Shown: positions 1 through 10,150 of the stretch, piece by piece
How the letters are laid out: each line of letters starts with the position of its first letter
Position numbering within the stretch: position 1 is the first letter of the stretch
Source: Triplophysa rosa
Taxonomy: Eukaryota; Chordata; Actinopteri; Cypriniformes; Nemacheilidae
Direction of reading: 5' to 3'
Length of the DNA stretch: 64,000 bases
Assembly: GCF_024868665.1 (NCBI RefSeq)
Contig: NC_079898.1
Location: 1,649,839-1,713,838 of the forward strand
Translations under genes and position numbers: made by a program
Notes under the pieces: generated by a model
What the model saw: only the letters and a program-made list of their open reading frames with translations
The model's database searches: none
What the model was told of the DNA's origin: nothing

Positions 1-414
1 TTTAAAAACATGACCCAATAAAACAATTCAAAAGGAACGAAGAATATGGTCGGACCGCGAAGTCGAATTCTGTCGTTAAAAGCGAGACTGTGCTGCTGCC
101 GCGCACGCGGTCCACTCCGCTACCGAGGCTGAACTTACAACTAACGTCACAAGTCATGAACGTACACACTCTCAAAAACGTGCCCAATGGAAAAATATCA
201 CACAATGAAAGTCTAAACATGATTCGCAATAAAGTTAAAAACAGGAAACGTTATTCAGATCGACATTCTACTACACAGGTCTTTCTGTTCATTGGAGGGG
301 CTGGACTGTGTAGAAAAGGCGCTGCTGATTTTAATATTATAGAAAACGCCGCATTTTACGGCGTCTTTGATACACGGAAGCGCCGTCTGCATGACCTGCC
401 TTCCGTTTCCATCA
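1..414. other. unrecognised sequence
   Basis: I recognise no gene or named repeat here. A plus-strand frame is open from about 90 but is lost in low-complexity DNA and shows no domain. GC content is higher around 90-130. Confidence 0.3.
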
Positions 415-880
415 TACACCTTCCGTTTTCACTATACTCTCTCACACATACATACATTCTTCTCTTACATACATATATTTTCTTCTTACATACATTTATA
501 ATTTTTAATACTAAATGTATACTTTGAATACGTTTACATAAGAGCAAAATGTATAAATGTGTGCGTAAAAATATATGAATATAAGAGAAAAACGTTAGAA
601 TGTGCGCGTTAAAATATTTGAGCACAAGAGGAAAAATGTATGTGTGTGGAAGGAGAATGTGAGTGTGTGTGAAAGGAGAATGTGAGTGTGAAAGGAGAAA
701 AATGTATGTGTGCGAGAGGAAAAATGTGTGTGTGCGAAAGGAGAATGTGAGTGTGTGTGAAAGGAGAATGTATGAGTGTGAGAGGAAAAATGTACGTGTG
801 TGAGAGGAAAAATGTGAGTGTGTGAGAGGGAAAATGTATGTGTGTGAAAGGAGAATATGAGTGTGTGAGAGTGCTGGTAT
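415..880. repeat. inverted minisatellite / low-complexity array
   Basis: From about 597 to 880 the plus strand repeats a 20-24 base unit of the form GTGTGTGAAAGGAGAATG with variants. From 415 to about 530 the plus strand carries the opposite-strand version (CTCTCACACATACATACATT, TTCTTCTTACATAC). The two blocks are therefore imperfect inverted repeats around an AT-rich centre near 530-560. Apparent His/Thr/Ser-rich reading frames here come from the repeat. Confidence 0.7.
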
Positions 881-1589
881 GAATTTCGGCTTGAACGGCC
901 CCTCATAGCTAGACGTAGATCTGACGCCTTTCCCATTTATTCATTTACGACTTAATTTTACTCATAGTCAAGTCTACTTCATACTCAACAAAATTGGCTT
1001 CATAACATAATGTTGTGTGTTTTTGTTCTCTTCTAAATATTTTTAACATGTTAATCTGAAAAAAAATAAAATGCCTTATTTTTGACAGCACTAATTCAGA
1101 CATAATGCCTTCGGTTTAGAAGGTTTTTCAGTCGAGTGATCCTTAACTTTTCCCCTGTAGTGTATGTCCAGAGAAACTTTCATTCAAGGTTAAAGCAGCT
1201 GGGCTACAGGGACATATTTTGTTATCACCCGGAACCTCTTTGCACAGCTTTGTACAGTAATTCATCAAATGTTTAGGATAGCCATATAGTCACTTTGTGT
1301 GTCGAGTGAGACATTTGGTTCTGCATGTGTGGTGTATGTGTGTATGTGTGGTCTTGAATACCTCTGGTGTGGCTTGTCTCAGACAGAAGCTTGTGCTCAT
1401 CTGATTCAGGGGCTGAGAACAGAAATCAGGAAATCAGAATTATAAAGACTCTGTCAGAGATACACAAAAAGCCGTAATTATAGTAAGCTCAAGGCCAGGA
1501 ATCCACCTGCAGCTTTATCTATCTGAATAGAGAAAGACTGAAATCTCCAAAACAGATGTTCCAATAACATATTCTGCATCAGGAAAAAT
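881..1589. other. unrecognised non-coding sequence
   Basis: AT-rich DNA with no long reading frame and no repeat I can name. A short TG-rich run lies near 1320-1350. Confidence 0.3.
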
Positions 1590-1900
1590 GATCACGCTAT
1601 GGACTATATGGAAAAAAAAGGTGTTGGGATGCCCCCTTCTAATGAACGGGTTTGACTACTTTAGTCATTTCCATGAGCACAAATCTTATATTCTAGAGAA
1701 TTCTGTTTGGACAGGGCTCCTTTCTATTCCAACATGACAATGTCCCTGAGCACAAAGCACGCTTCAAAAAGAAATGATTGATTCAGTCAGTGTGAAATAA
1801 CTGGTCTGCATAAAGCCTACAGCTGAACCCAGCTGAACACCATTGAGTCAAACACATCACCCAAACCCATCAATGACTTAAACTCAGGGCTACAGTCATT
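1590..1900 (+). pseudogene. Tc1/mariner-type transposase relic
   Basis: The stretch around 1610-1640 resembles the terminal sequence of fish transposons of this type (ggtgttgggatgccc). Around 1725-1760 a frame gives a peptide like FQHDNVPEHKARFKK, which matches the D-N-x-P-x-H-K-A block near a catalytic Asp of Tc1/mariner-type transposases. Stops follow almost at once. The element is decayed and truncated on both sides. The family call is from memory of the motif. Confidence 0.45.
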
Positions 1901-2238
1901 TCACAACAGGAAAGACCCTTATAAAGGAGTGATGAAAACAAAATTCTTTGAAATGCTACTGTATAGTGAAGTATATTTCAAATAAAACAAAAGATTGTAC
2001 TTACAGTACTGTCCAAAGTTATGCAACCAGTGCTTGTGTTCTGTGTTGTCAGGCCCTGGCTCATGCGCTGCAGGGAAAAGCAGTTAGTACAGCCAGGTGC
2101 ATTATGGGAAGCATGTGGGCCCATAATTGCTATGTGTGCATGTGTTTGCAAAGAATTAAGCCAACCTATCGCAAGCTGTGAAGAAAAGTTCATCGAGTTC
2201 AAAAAGGTGAACGATAAATGTAGAGCAGAAACAAATGC

Positions 2239-2261
2239 TACTGTACTGTACTGTACTGTAC
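2239..2261. repeat. (ACTGT)n microsatellite
   Basis: Four tandem units of ACTGT/TACTG occur here. The flanking 1901-2288 otherwise holds nothing I recognise. Confidence 0.7.
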
Positions 2262-2340
2262 ACATAAAAGTCAACGTTCCCTTCTGAAAAAACTATCGAA
2301 AAAGAATAGAAACCATCACAGAAATTCCAATGGTTTCCAT

Positions 2341-2829
2341 TAAAGGTCCAGTGTGTGATTTTTTGGAGGATCTATTGACAGAAATGCAATATATTATACA
2401 TAACTATGTGTTCAGAGGTGTATAAAGACCTTACATAATGAAGCGTTATGTTTTTATTATCTTGGAATGAGCTATTTCTATCTCATACACCGTGGGTCTC
2501 CTTACATGGAATTCACCATGTTGTTTCTACAGTAGCCCTAAATGGACAAACTGCTCTCCAATAGCTTTTTCCATGAAAACCATTACAAAATTCATTTTTG
2601 TAGTGTGTTTTGGGCATTATTCCATTAACATCCCACCAATAGAATCCATCACATACCAGTAGACACCATTACAGTTTCCATTAAAACCAATACAAATCCC
2701 TTAAAAACCATTAAAACCATTACAACTTCTTTAATGGTTTCTATTGTTTTTTCAGCAGGGTTTAGACCATTATAGTTTCATTAAAACCAATACATTTCCC
2801 ATCATAACCATAAAACCATTAGATTTTCT
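2341..2829. repeat. fish MITE-like repeats
   Basis: From 2341 to about 2575 there is a familiar fish interspersed repeat (ttaaaggtccagtgtgtg...). From 2576 to 2829 another repeat carries many CCATTAAAACC-type words and the phrase tttttcagcaggg. The same phrase recurs at 4717-4728 and near 21338-21352, so this is a dispersed family. The second repeat is split by the MITE at 2830-4674. Confidence 0.5.
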
Positions 2830-2881
2830 GTTGCACTTTATTTTACAGCATGTGAACCTATAGTGTTTATAGGAACACTAT

Positions 2882-3427
2882 GTGGTATTTATTACAAAAA
2901 CACTTGAAAGGGCAATTTTCAACCAGGTGTCTTCCTACCTATCCCAGAATAAACTACTGGATGACAAGCAGTCTGGCTTCAAAACAAACCACTCCACTGA
3001 GACTGCACTGCTATCGGTCACAGAAGCACTTCGGCTCCCAAGGCAGAATTTAAATCCTTGGTCCTGATTCTGCTAGACCTATCTGCAGCATTTGACACTG
3101 TCAATCACCAGATACTGCTAGCAACCCTGTCATCTCTAGGAATCTCAGGTGCTCCTCTCCACTGGTTCAAATCCTACCTCTCCGGCAGTTCCTTCAGGGT
3201 GTCATGGAGGGGCTCGCTGTCCACTGCTCACCACACGATCACTGGGGTCCCTCAGGGATCGGTGCTTGGATCGCTGCTTTTTTCCATCTACACAACATCC
3301 TTGGGACCCATCATACATGCACACAGCTTCTCGTATGACTGTTATGCTGACGACACCCAGATCTACATCTCGTTTCACCCAGATGATACCACTGTAGCAG
3401 CTCGCATTATTATTATACAGCCTGCTT
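2882..3427 (+). pseudogene. L2-type reverse transcriptase fragment
   Basis: Two frames cover part of a non-LTR reverse transcriptase. The first (2882-3067) has the [15 protein letters not shown] block before the catalytic core. The second (3058-3429) has [13 protein letters not shown] with the first catalytic Asp, GVPQGSVLG, and [10 protein letters not shown] with the catalytic Asp pair. A frameshift near 3060 separates them and the protein is cut off by the solo LTR at 3440. Endonuclease and N-terminal parts are missing. The RT identification is secure; placement in the L2/CR1 group rests on the YADDTQIY form and the 3' tail. It cannot be functional. Confidence 0.8.
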
Positions 3428-3439
3428 AGAAGACATCTC

Positions 3440-4031
3440 TGTCGCTTCCTTTAGTCATGTTTTTCTTGGTCCTGTAGCAGAGCCATGGCAAAGCCTTAGG
3501 TTATATGTGAGAAAGCCATGAGATGTTTGTTTTTTGACATCTCATGTGTTTTCTCATGTCTTGTCATTAGCCCCGCCCCTCTCGTTTCTTGTATTGCTTT
3601 CCTCTCGTGTCTAATGTTCCTCACCTGCCCAGTGTAATTATCCCTTGTTTGTCTCTCCTTTAAAATGCCCTCTTGTTTCATTGTCTTGTTGCTCGTGGAT
3701 TACGTGTGTGTGTATTGTATCTCGTGTGTGTTTCATGCTCGTGCTTCCCGTGTTATTCCTCTGTGCTTGTGTCTTCATGGATGTATCGCCCTTGTCAAAG
3801 TAAGTCTAGTTTAGTGTTAGTCTATTGTAATCTTGTCCAGTGTTGTATTAGTCTCTGTTTATTTAGTTAGTGTATTCAGTCTTTGTTCCTGTGGTTCCCG
3901 TTCATCGTGTCTTGTTTTCCCCATCGTGGGTTTTTGTTTTGTTTTGTTTATTATTTGTAAAATTAAACATCTGTTAACCCCTTAATCCCCGCTGCCTGCA
4001 TTTGGGTTATTCAGCCACGCAAACCGTGACA
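3440..4031 (+). mobile_element. solo LTR (family A), Ty3/gypsy-like
   Basis: It starts TGTC and ends GTGACA, and ATCTC flanks it on both sides (3435-3439 and 4032-4036). A polyadenylation-type AATTAAA lies near 3960, followed by ctgcatttgggtt, as in the related LTRs at 17290 and 23676. It has no internal coding sequence, so it is a solo LTR. It lacks about 8 bases near its left end compared with the 17290 copy. Assignment to Ty3/gypsy is by resemblance of the U5 end and the 5-bp duplication. Confidence 0.75.
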
Positions 4032-4830
4032 ATCTCAGCTTGGTTGAAGCCCGTATCAGATTCAAGTCACTAATGCTTGCCTACAGGACTATCACTGGAT
4101 CTGCACCGGCATACTTTCACACCCTCCTACACTCCTACACCCCATCAAGATCCCTGCATTTGGGGTCTTGTATTGCCTTCTCATAAGGGCAGTAAATCGC
4201 TTTGCCGCTCATTCTCCTTCACAACTCCTAACTCAGTCTGGTCAACCGCATCTCTCACAACATTAAAAAACTACTTAAAACCCATCTCTTCTGTGAATAC
4301 AAATGAGAAAAAAAACACACTAACCCTCTCTCTTTCTCTCAACTGGTATTGGTCTAGCTTTTGCTGAAACTTGTAACTTTGTATTAGCACCTATTGTATT
4401 ATTGCTTCTGTATGACATATCGCTTATTGCTCCCTGAACTCTCTGTAAGTCGCTTTGAATAATATCGTCTGCTAAATGACTAAATGTAAATGTAGTGTAT
4501 TTACAGTGTACTTTCCTAAGAAAGTACTAGGGAGTATAAGGTAACTACATGGTTTAAGTTTAGATTTAGGGGTAGGTAAAGGGTTAGTACCTAGTTATTA
4601 CTTAGTTATTATATTTACTATAATAAGTACACAGTATGCACATGGGAAAAAGGACTGTAAAATAAAGTGCTACCAGATTTTCTATTGTGTTTTGGGCAGG
4701 GTGCTATTGGTTTTTTCAGCAGGGTGGTTATGACTTTCATAGGATGTGATCATATCAAAACAGACATGCACTATTAATATTGTGGATGCTTTAGGGGTTT
4801 CTCCTCTAGTCCAGTACATGAAACGCTTAC

Positions 4831-4896
4831 CTGTAGAATCTACAGTGCTCCCCCTGCCCCATTTATAGCCAGCGCTTGACAGAGAGTGACTACTAT
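4831..4896 (-). CDS. vit: candidate vitrin linker exon
   Basis: This is a 66-nt exon predicted on the minus strand. The acceptor is preceded by a pyrimidine-rich tract (actctctttgtttag) and the donor is a strong GTAAGC. Read in phase 1 it is open and gives SSHSLSSAGYKWGRGSTVDS, and it also exits in phase 1. That is the same phase as the exon at 5041-5109 and the certain vit linker exon at 25702-25884. The peptide is hydrophilic, as expected of the poorly conserved linker between the LCCL and vWA domains. Membership in vit is inferred from phase, strand and position, not homology. Confidence 0.4.
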
Positions 4897-5040
4897 CTAA
4901 ACAAAGAGAGTAATTGTTTGGTTTCAAGTGAGTGTCATGCTTTAAACATTCATTAACATGCGTCATGGGCATTTATTTGGAGCATATTTAGCACTTGTAT
5001 GTTTATGAAAGAGTCATGTTATTGATCATGACTATGTTAC

Positions 5041-5109
5041 CTGTTGGTCTCCTGCTGCCAGAGAACCAGTCCGTGTTTGCAGGGTGTGGCCAATCTCTTC
5101 TTGCAAATG
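5041..5109 (-). CDS. vit: candidate vitrin linker exon
   Basis: This is a 69-nt candidate exon on the minus strand. The acceptor follows a good pyrimidine tract (cttgctttctctatccag) and the donor is GTAACA. In phase 1 it reads FARRDWPHPANTDWFSGSRR without a stop and leaves phase 1, compatible with the exon at 25702-25884 upstream and with 4831-4896 downstream. Its product would be part of the extended linker before the first vWA domain. Linkers of this gene diverge quickly, so I cannot confirm it by sequence similarity. A transcript across 25.7 to 4.8 kb would settle it. Confidence 0.4.
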
Positions 5110-5554
5110 CTGGATAGAGAAAGCAAGGAAGTACTTACAACGGATGACAGAGAGACAACCATCAGATGACTTTCAGCAGGGTCATCCATGTTCATGAAAA
5201 CGCACTCAGACAAAGACATTGATCTACTGTCGTACACGCCATTGACACTCACCTGCATTGTTTGGATTGGCTCTTGGGTTAAAGACATGCTATACTTTGT
5301 ATCTACTAAAGGCTAGATGGCGTTCAAATGTCGAATAAAATAGATGATTCAAACCAAAACTACAAAATCACTTTGGCACTATTTCACAAGAAGGTGATAT
5401 GTTCTCTTAAAACTTCCCGGAAACAGTTCCTTTTGATTTTCCAGTGCATTTGCCTGTGTGTGTCACTGAATAAATGCTTTATTACCCGCAATTGAATCCG
5501 TGTGTTTCACATACCTTACACATTCTGTAATTGTGTGCCATCGTAATCTTTAGT

Positions 5555-5840
5555 TAAAATCTGAAAATGCACTTCCGCCCTGAAATGACCATGTTATTAG
5601 TGAGGCATGTTAGACGGCTTGGGCAGTGCATCCATTAACTCCTCCCCTTCAACTGTCAGTCTGCTGCCGGTTCCATTTCAAAATGCAACGGCTGTTCTTA
5701 AACAATCCAATCAATTCGCAGTGAAAAACGCAATCCACAGCCACTAATTTTCTCATTCAAAATTCCATTTCACTCGGAAATGCGTCAGAATAGGGAAGTA
5801 AAAACGATCTCAACTTCCAGTTCACAGGGACTTCAAATCA
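5555..5840 (-). repeat. dispersed repeat, inverse of 15655-15930
   Basis: This stretch resembles the reverse complement of the left part of the transposon at 15604-16236. Shared phrases include cttcaactgtcagtctgctgcc here and ggcagcagactgacagttgaag there, together with the cttcc-rich part before the ...gggactt end. It is probably a truncated copy of the same DNA transposon. Confidence 0.55.
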
Positions 5841-6940
5841 ATAAAAACGCAGGAATTCAATGTCAAGCACTCTTTTTTTTAAAGTATCAGTTTAGGCACA
5901 AGTACTGTTTTAAACATTAATTTGGTATCGTAAAAAACATAAACGATACTCAATCATATATGTGAGACATACATTTCCAGTTGAATCAAATTACTTCTAT
6001 TACGCCTTCAGACATCACAGCCTTTCAAACAATTCATAAATTCTATAGTCTTGAAAAAGAGTACGCTAATTTAAATGTGTGCAACTATCACACAAACTAT
6101 TGGAGATTCGTTTGCATAACAATTCTAGCAATATTGTGTGTATTATTTTCATTGTTGGATGGTTTGGTGGATTGTTTGTTTGAATGTACCCTTTCGGACA
6201 TTCGCTCAAAGCAGAAATCTTTTTTTTGTCAACTCCAGTCATGTTCATATGAAATTGCATGTGCTTATTTAATCCATTCGATCAAAAGATCGAAAAAAGC
6301 CCATATATTTACCCGCCCATAAACCCAAGCCTCTATGAAATCAGGACAGAAGTGGTCTCATATGGACAAAGAGACGGATTAAACACCCAGGACTGAAAGG
6401 GTATGTGTCTCTTTCGTACACTTGTGATCCCATCGACCAAAAAGCATCTTAATACTCCTTAAAGGGTATAGAGAGATGTATGGCTTAATATATCAACAAT
6501 GGCATTGACTTTGTAAATGTGAAATAAAAAACAGTGTAACTATTTATAAACTTTGAAAATATATTTTTACTCTGAGGCTGCCATTTTGTTTCAAGTCAAA
6601 ATACTTGACCTCAAATGGTTGCAAACCCAAACTCTTAATGCTACAGCAAGGTACACGTGTTTTCCATCAATGTAAATATACAAGTAAAATAATGTAATGT
6701 GAAATATAAGTAAATACACAGGGTCGGTGGGTGGCGGTATGTCCTTTTGACACAAGCCTGCCTGTCATAAAAGAAGAATGCCTTCAGTAAGCCTCTGTTC
6801 AAGGTAAACATATGCATTGAATTACAGCTTTAAACCTCCATCTTTAAGACTATTTAAGACACTATCATCCACCATTATCATATATTTTATACATTAAGAA
6901 AACAGTAACAAGATGCTTGCGGTTTGGTTATTTATTCTGT
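5841..6940. other. unrecognised intron sequence
   Basis: AT-rich DNA. A plus-strand frame at 5981-6322 has a hydrophobic stretch but no splice context or recognisable domain. I see nothing I can name. Confidence 0.3.
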
Positions 6941-6954
6941 ATTAGATCACACTT

Positions 6955-7280
6955 GAATGTCAGGTATCCTTCGGATGAGACGTTAAACCGAGGTCCTGAC
7001 TCCAGGTGGTCATTAAAGATCCCATGGCACTTCTCGTAAAGAGTAGGGGTGTAACCCCGGTGTCTTGGCCAGATCCCCTCCACTGGCCCTTGTCAATCAT
7101 GGCCTCCTAATAATCCCCACCCTCTGAATTGGCTCTATCTCTCTCTCTCCTCTCCACCTATAGCTGGTGTGTGGTGAGCGCAATGGCGCTGCCGTCGCAT
7201 CATCCAGGTGGATGCTGCACACTGGTGGTGGTTGAGGAGAGACCCCCCTCATATGATTGTAAAGCGCTTTGGGTGTACAG
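6955..7280 (+). repeat. SINE with Deu-like core, main part
   Basis: Recognisable phrases are gagacgttaaaccgaggtcc, gatcccatggcac, ccccggtgtcttggccag, tagctggtgtgtggtgagcg and tgtaaagcgctttgggtg. In my memory these belong to the widespread vertebrate SINE core called Deu. The element is cut at 7280 by a hAT transposon. Its tail (agaaaagcactatataaatg) is found on the far side, at 13996-14036. The name is tentative but the split is well supported. Confidence 0.6.
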
Positions 7281-7599
7281 CAGGAGTCTTCAACTAAAAT
7301 TGCTTGAGGTCCAGTGAACGAACCCTCCTTACCAGCCGAGGTCCGGACAATTAAATACCTAAAAGTATGAATAGATGGTTTTTCATATCTATACGACGGC
7401 ATAACAATGTCTGACTGACAAATATATAATGAAGGAAAATGTGCAAAATGCCCTAATCTCTAAATCTGCACTGAACATACATTAATTTCAACATGAACAA
7501 CTTTAAAAGAAAACTAAAGTGTTGTTTCTGCTGAACTGAGATTAACAAATAGCAGCATGAAGTTGTGACTGAACATCCTCTGATAACATTTCAGCTCTT

Positions 7600-8049
7600 C
7601 TTGTGGCTGTTGCAGCTGAAAGGGGGGTTTGTTTAATATTTTATTTTAGTTCATGTATTTATTTTCCTTCTAAAAGTGTTTCACACGCAGCCTCCATGCA
7701 CTCTTTTACTATTTCCCCAACAGTAAAGGGCTTGTTATGTTTTCCTAATATCCACTGTATTCTTAGTGAACATTCATATGCTCGTTGTTGGGTGGTAAGT
7801 GAGTGAGGGAGGACCCGTGTAGATCGCTACTACTGGGCTTTGAGCTAATATATTTTCTGTGTCCTTACCTCGGACTGCTGCGGGTAAGTTTCTTCAAAAT
7901 GTCTATGTCTAGTTTCATAATGCCATTTAAGGTTTCTAATTTTGACAACCGCAACAGACTCCGAGCAAATGAGACAAACTGGCCTCATGCATGTCGATGC
8001 AGAAAGAATAAATGCAACTCTCTCGACCCATTCATCTTGGAAAACATGG
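7600..8049 (-). pseudogene. hAT transposase N-terminal relic, BED-type finger
   Basis: On the minus strand a frame entering at 8040 reads FQDEWVERVAFIL and then PVCLICSESV followed by LKWHYETRH. This gives a C-x2-C...H-x4-H zinc finger of the BED kind seen at the start of many hAT transposases. Next come ETYPQQSEVR and, after a stop, ILGKHNKPFTVGEIVKECME, a block found in vertebrate hAT-derived proteins. The catalytic core is absent. The frame seems to continue upstream beyond the DIRS insertion, into 13687-13740 (EKLTLK). The gene was therefore broken by both internal deletion and DIRS insertion. Confidence 0.65.
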
Positions 8050-8249
8050 TTCCCTTTCTGTCGGTCTCTCGACGTTGTGTCGAACCGACAGATGGGGTTC
8101 GTCCCTAAGAACCAATCGCTTCCGACTACTTAGAAAAGGCCAATGAAAATTGGCGAATGAAATTTGCATGCCGGACTCCTCCCCCAGAAATCCGGGTATA
8201 AAAGGGAGACGGCGTGCTTCATTCATTCACCTTTTGTTCTTCGGAGCCT
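8050..8249 (+). repeat. DIRS copy 1 left inverted terminal repeat
   Basis: Bases 8071-8249 are the inverse of 13463-13640, apart from small differences. Bases 8050-8070 (TTCCCTTTCTGTCGG...) have no partner in the right repeat but do have one in the internal complementary region. A TATA-like tataaaag lies near 8199-8206, in the context ccgggtataaaaggg. This is a plausible promoter and is conserved in all three copies. Confidence 0.85.
8196..8208 (+). promoter_or_regulatory. TATA-like box of DIRS copy 1
   Basis: The phrase ggtataaaaggg sits inside the left repeat, upstream of the gag-like region. The equivalent right-repeat position carries the inverse (gcttttatacc). Copies 2 and 3 keep gggtataagaggg and gggtataaaaggg. 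Promoter function is inferred. Confidence 0.45.
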
Positions 8250-10140
8250 TCGCTTGTGAAGATCATCTCTCGCTACTACTTAGCAATTCCAGATTGCCGG
8301 TTCTACGACGTGGTGCAGCGGACGGTCCCTTCCTGCGGCGACTTCCCCTGGGCGTCTCGGCGGTTCCAGAGGTCTTCGAGCTAGCAGACGGTGCCTCACC
8401 TACATTCGAAAAGAGCAAATTTCTCCAGTGTGGCATGTCCCGCTGTTCTCGTGGGTGCAACACACTCATTGAGAAGGGGGACGGACACGAGGTCTGCTTC
8501 CAGTACGCTGGGACAGCCCTTGTGGATATGGTTGACGATTCAGACGTTGCGTCACGGGTGGCTGTGTTCCCACAGGACTCAGCCACCACCTTGTCTGCTT
8601 CCCGTTCCGTGATGGCAGGACTACGGCCCTGCCGCCCACTACGGCGAGCAGCGAGGGTGATATGAGGATTACTGTGAGCGCTAATCCGTCAGCCACTGGC
8701 TTGCGGACCGTTCGCACCTCGTCTTGCTCGTCTGACCGTTCCCCATGAGACGGTCTGCCGTCTTATTCCTCAATCACATATCGGACACGGTACGTGATGA
8801 TGAGATGTCTGTTGCAGCATCGGAGGGTGACTTACTGGCATCAGACTCCGACGATTCCTTGAAGCTCCCTCCCTCGGGGGGTCGAGATCAGGAAGAAGCG
8901 GACGTCGAAATGTCAGCAATGCTTTCCCGGGCCGCCGGCGTTGGGTTGCAGTGCCCGAACTGCCTCTCCCAATGCTCGCGGCTGGATACATGGTACCTCG
9001 GGTTTGAGAGCGGCTCCATGCCGTACTAGCCCCAGTGCCGTGTTTCCCCGAAAGTGCATGAGGAACTTAGTATGACCTGGAACGCCCCCTTCAGCGCGTG
9101 CACGTCAACTAGTTCCATCACCCTTTCTTCCCTCGATGGGGGGCAGCTAGAGGATACGTTGAGTCCCCCTGGGGCTCGACCTAGACTCCCGTCCAAAGCA
9201 CGTAGGCTTTTCGGCATCCAGGATGTCGAGAGCTTACTCTGCTGTGGGCCAAGCTGTCCCTCTCTCTCCACGCTATGGCCATCCTGAGGCCAAGGCGTTC
9301 AGAGAGCTCCACGAGGGTAAGACCGACCCAGCGCTTATGCAGGAACTCCGCGCCATCACCGACCTCGCTCTACGGGCGACCAACGTGACCGCGCGGGCCC
9401 TGGGTCGGGCGATGTCCACACATGTGTTCCAGGAGAGACACCTCTGGCCAAACCATGCACAGATGGGTTGCGAGAAAGTCAGCTTTCTCGACACACCCAT
9501 CTCGCAAGGGGGGGCTGTTTGGTGATACTGCCGAGCCACAGTTCTCGACAGTAAAAGGAGCAGACAGAGGATATCAAGCATATCCTCCCACGCCGCGACT
9601 CGGCCACCCCCTGGCCGTCGAGATCCCGTGCACCCTCTGCTTCCCAGCAGCCCTGGTCCTCTTCGACACTCCGGTTCCGGTGCCCCCACTCGGTGGCCCC
9701 CCGGGAGACGTCGAAGAGGAGACCACCACCCCATGAGCAGCCACAGCGGAAGCCGTAGCGGCCCTCATGGGAAGACCCGAGGGAGATCGAGAACACCTTT
9801 TGGGCCCGACCCCAGCCATTCCATTGCTGGTTGGTCGATCCGGGACGGTTCCTGCCCCGTCCCAACTACCCACTTCTAAAGGTTTTTCTCTCTCTCTCTG
9901 GGTGTTTATCACAGCCGCTCTTCACCCTCTACACGACGGTGTTCGGCAACTCGACGTTGCATCATGGCGAGGCGCAACATCGAATGTACATTGCAGCCCT
10001 TAGCACTCTCAAATCGACGGTGCGTGGAGCTGCATCGCCAGGCAGGCGAACCAGCAGAGCCAGTCTTCTTCCCGGGGGCCCTCCCCCGGCGAGAGACCCG
10101 CACTGCCAGCCATCGAACCACCCCCCGGGGGGTCGATGAA
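8250..10140 (+). pseudogene. DIRS copy 1 gag-like region
   Basis: Several broken frames together form the gag-like first protein of the element. Around 8455-8500 a Cys-containing block includes LIEKGDGHEVC. At 8800-8930 comes an acidic stretch (SEGDLLASDSDDSLKL) ending in EADVEMSAMLSRA. At 9223-9525 follow RAYSAVGQA, LHEGKTDPALMQELR, TDLALRAT and VTARALGRAMST, then QERHLW and a LDTPISQGG ending. Frameshifts and stops separate these blocks. The same blocks occur in copies 2 and 3. In DIRS elements this protein is thought to form the particle, but I infer that from position and family. It cannot be expressed intact. Confidence 0.7.
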
Positions 10141-10150
10141 GCAGATCATA

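Larger units (their letters stand above)
2880..4496 (+). mobile_element. L2/CR1-type LINE, 5'-truncated, split by LTR
   Basis: The plus strand encodes reverse-transcriptase motifs (2882-3427) and ends with the tail gtaagtcgctttgaataa...tctgctaaatgactaaatg near 4445-4490, typical of fish L2 and SINEs that borrow it. LINE sequence stops at 3439 and resumes at 4032, after a solo LTR with a 5-bp duplication. The 4032-4300 part encodes decayed C-terminal sequence of the LINE protein. The copy is 5'-truncated, as is usual for LINEs. Confidence 0.75.
2830..4674. mobile_element. MITE split by an L2 LINE
   Basis: The left end reads GTTGCACTTTATTTTACAG and the right end is its inverse, CTGTAAAATAAAGTGCTACC at 4655-4674. 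AGATTTTCT directly flanks both ends (2821-2829 and 4675-4683), a target-site duplication of 8-9 bp. The interior is interrupted by an L2 LINE that itself contains a solo LTR. Only about 50 bases of the left end and 180 bases of the right end belong to the MITE. The long duplication suggests a hAT-like group, but I cannot name the family. Confidence 0.65.

Noticed and set aside
595..936. His/Thr/Ser-rich minus-strand protein
   Set aside because: It is a translation of the minisatellite.
5037..5288. An 83-codon minus-strand frame (VSVNGVYDSRSMSLSECVF) as a gene or exon
   Set aside because: It lacks a recognisable domain and its acceptor side is poor. If it ended at the internal GTAAGT, only 29 bases would remain before the better-supported exon at 5041-5109. 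The phase-1 vit exon explains the splice signals better.
8745..9029. Independent host gene with acidic protein
   Set aside because: The same blocks recur in DIRS copies 2 and 3 at the gag position, so it is part of the element.
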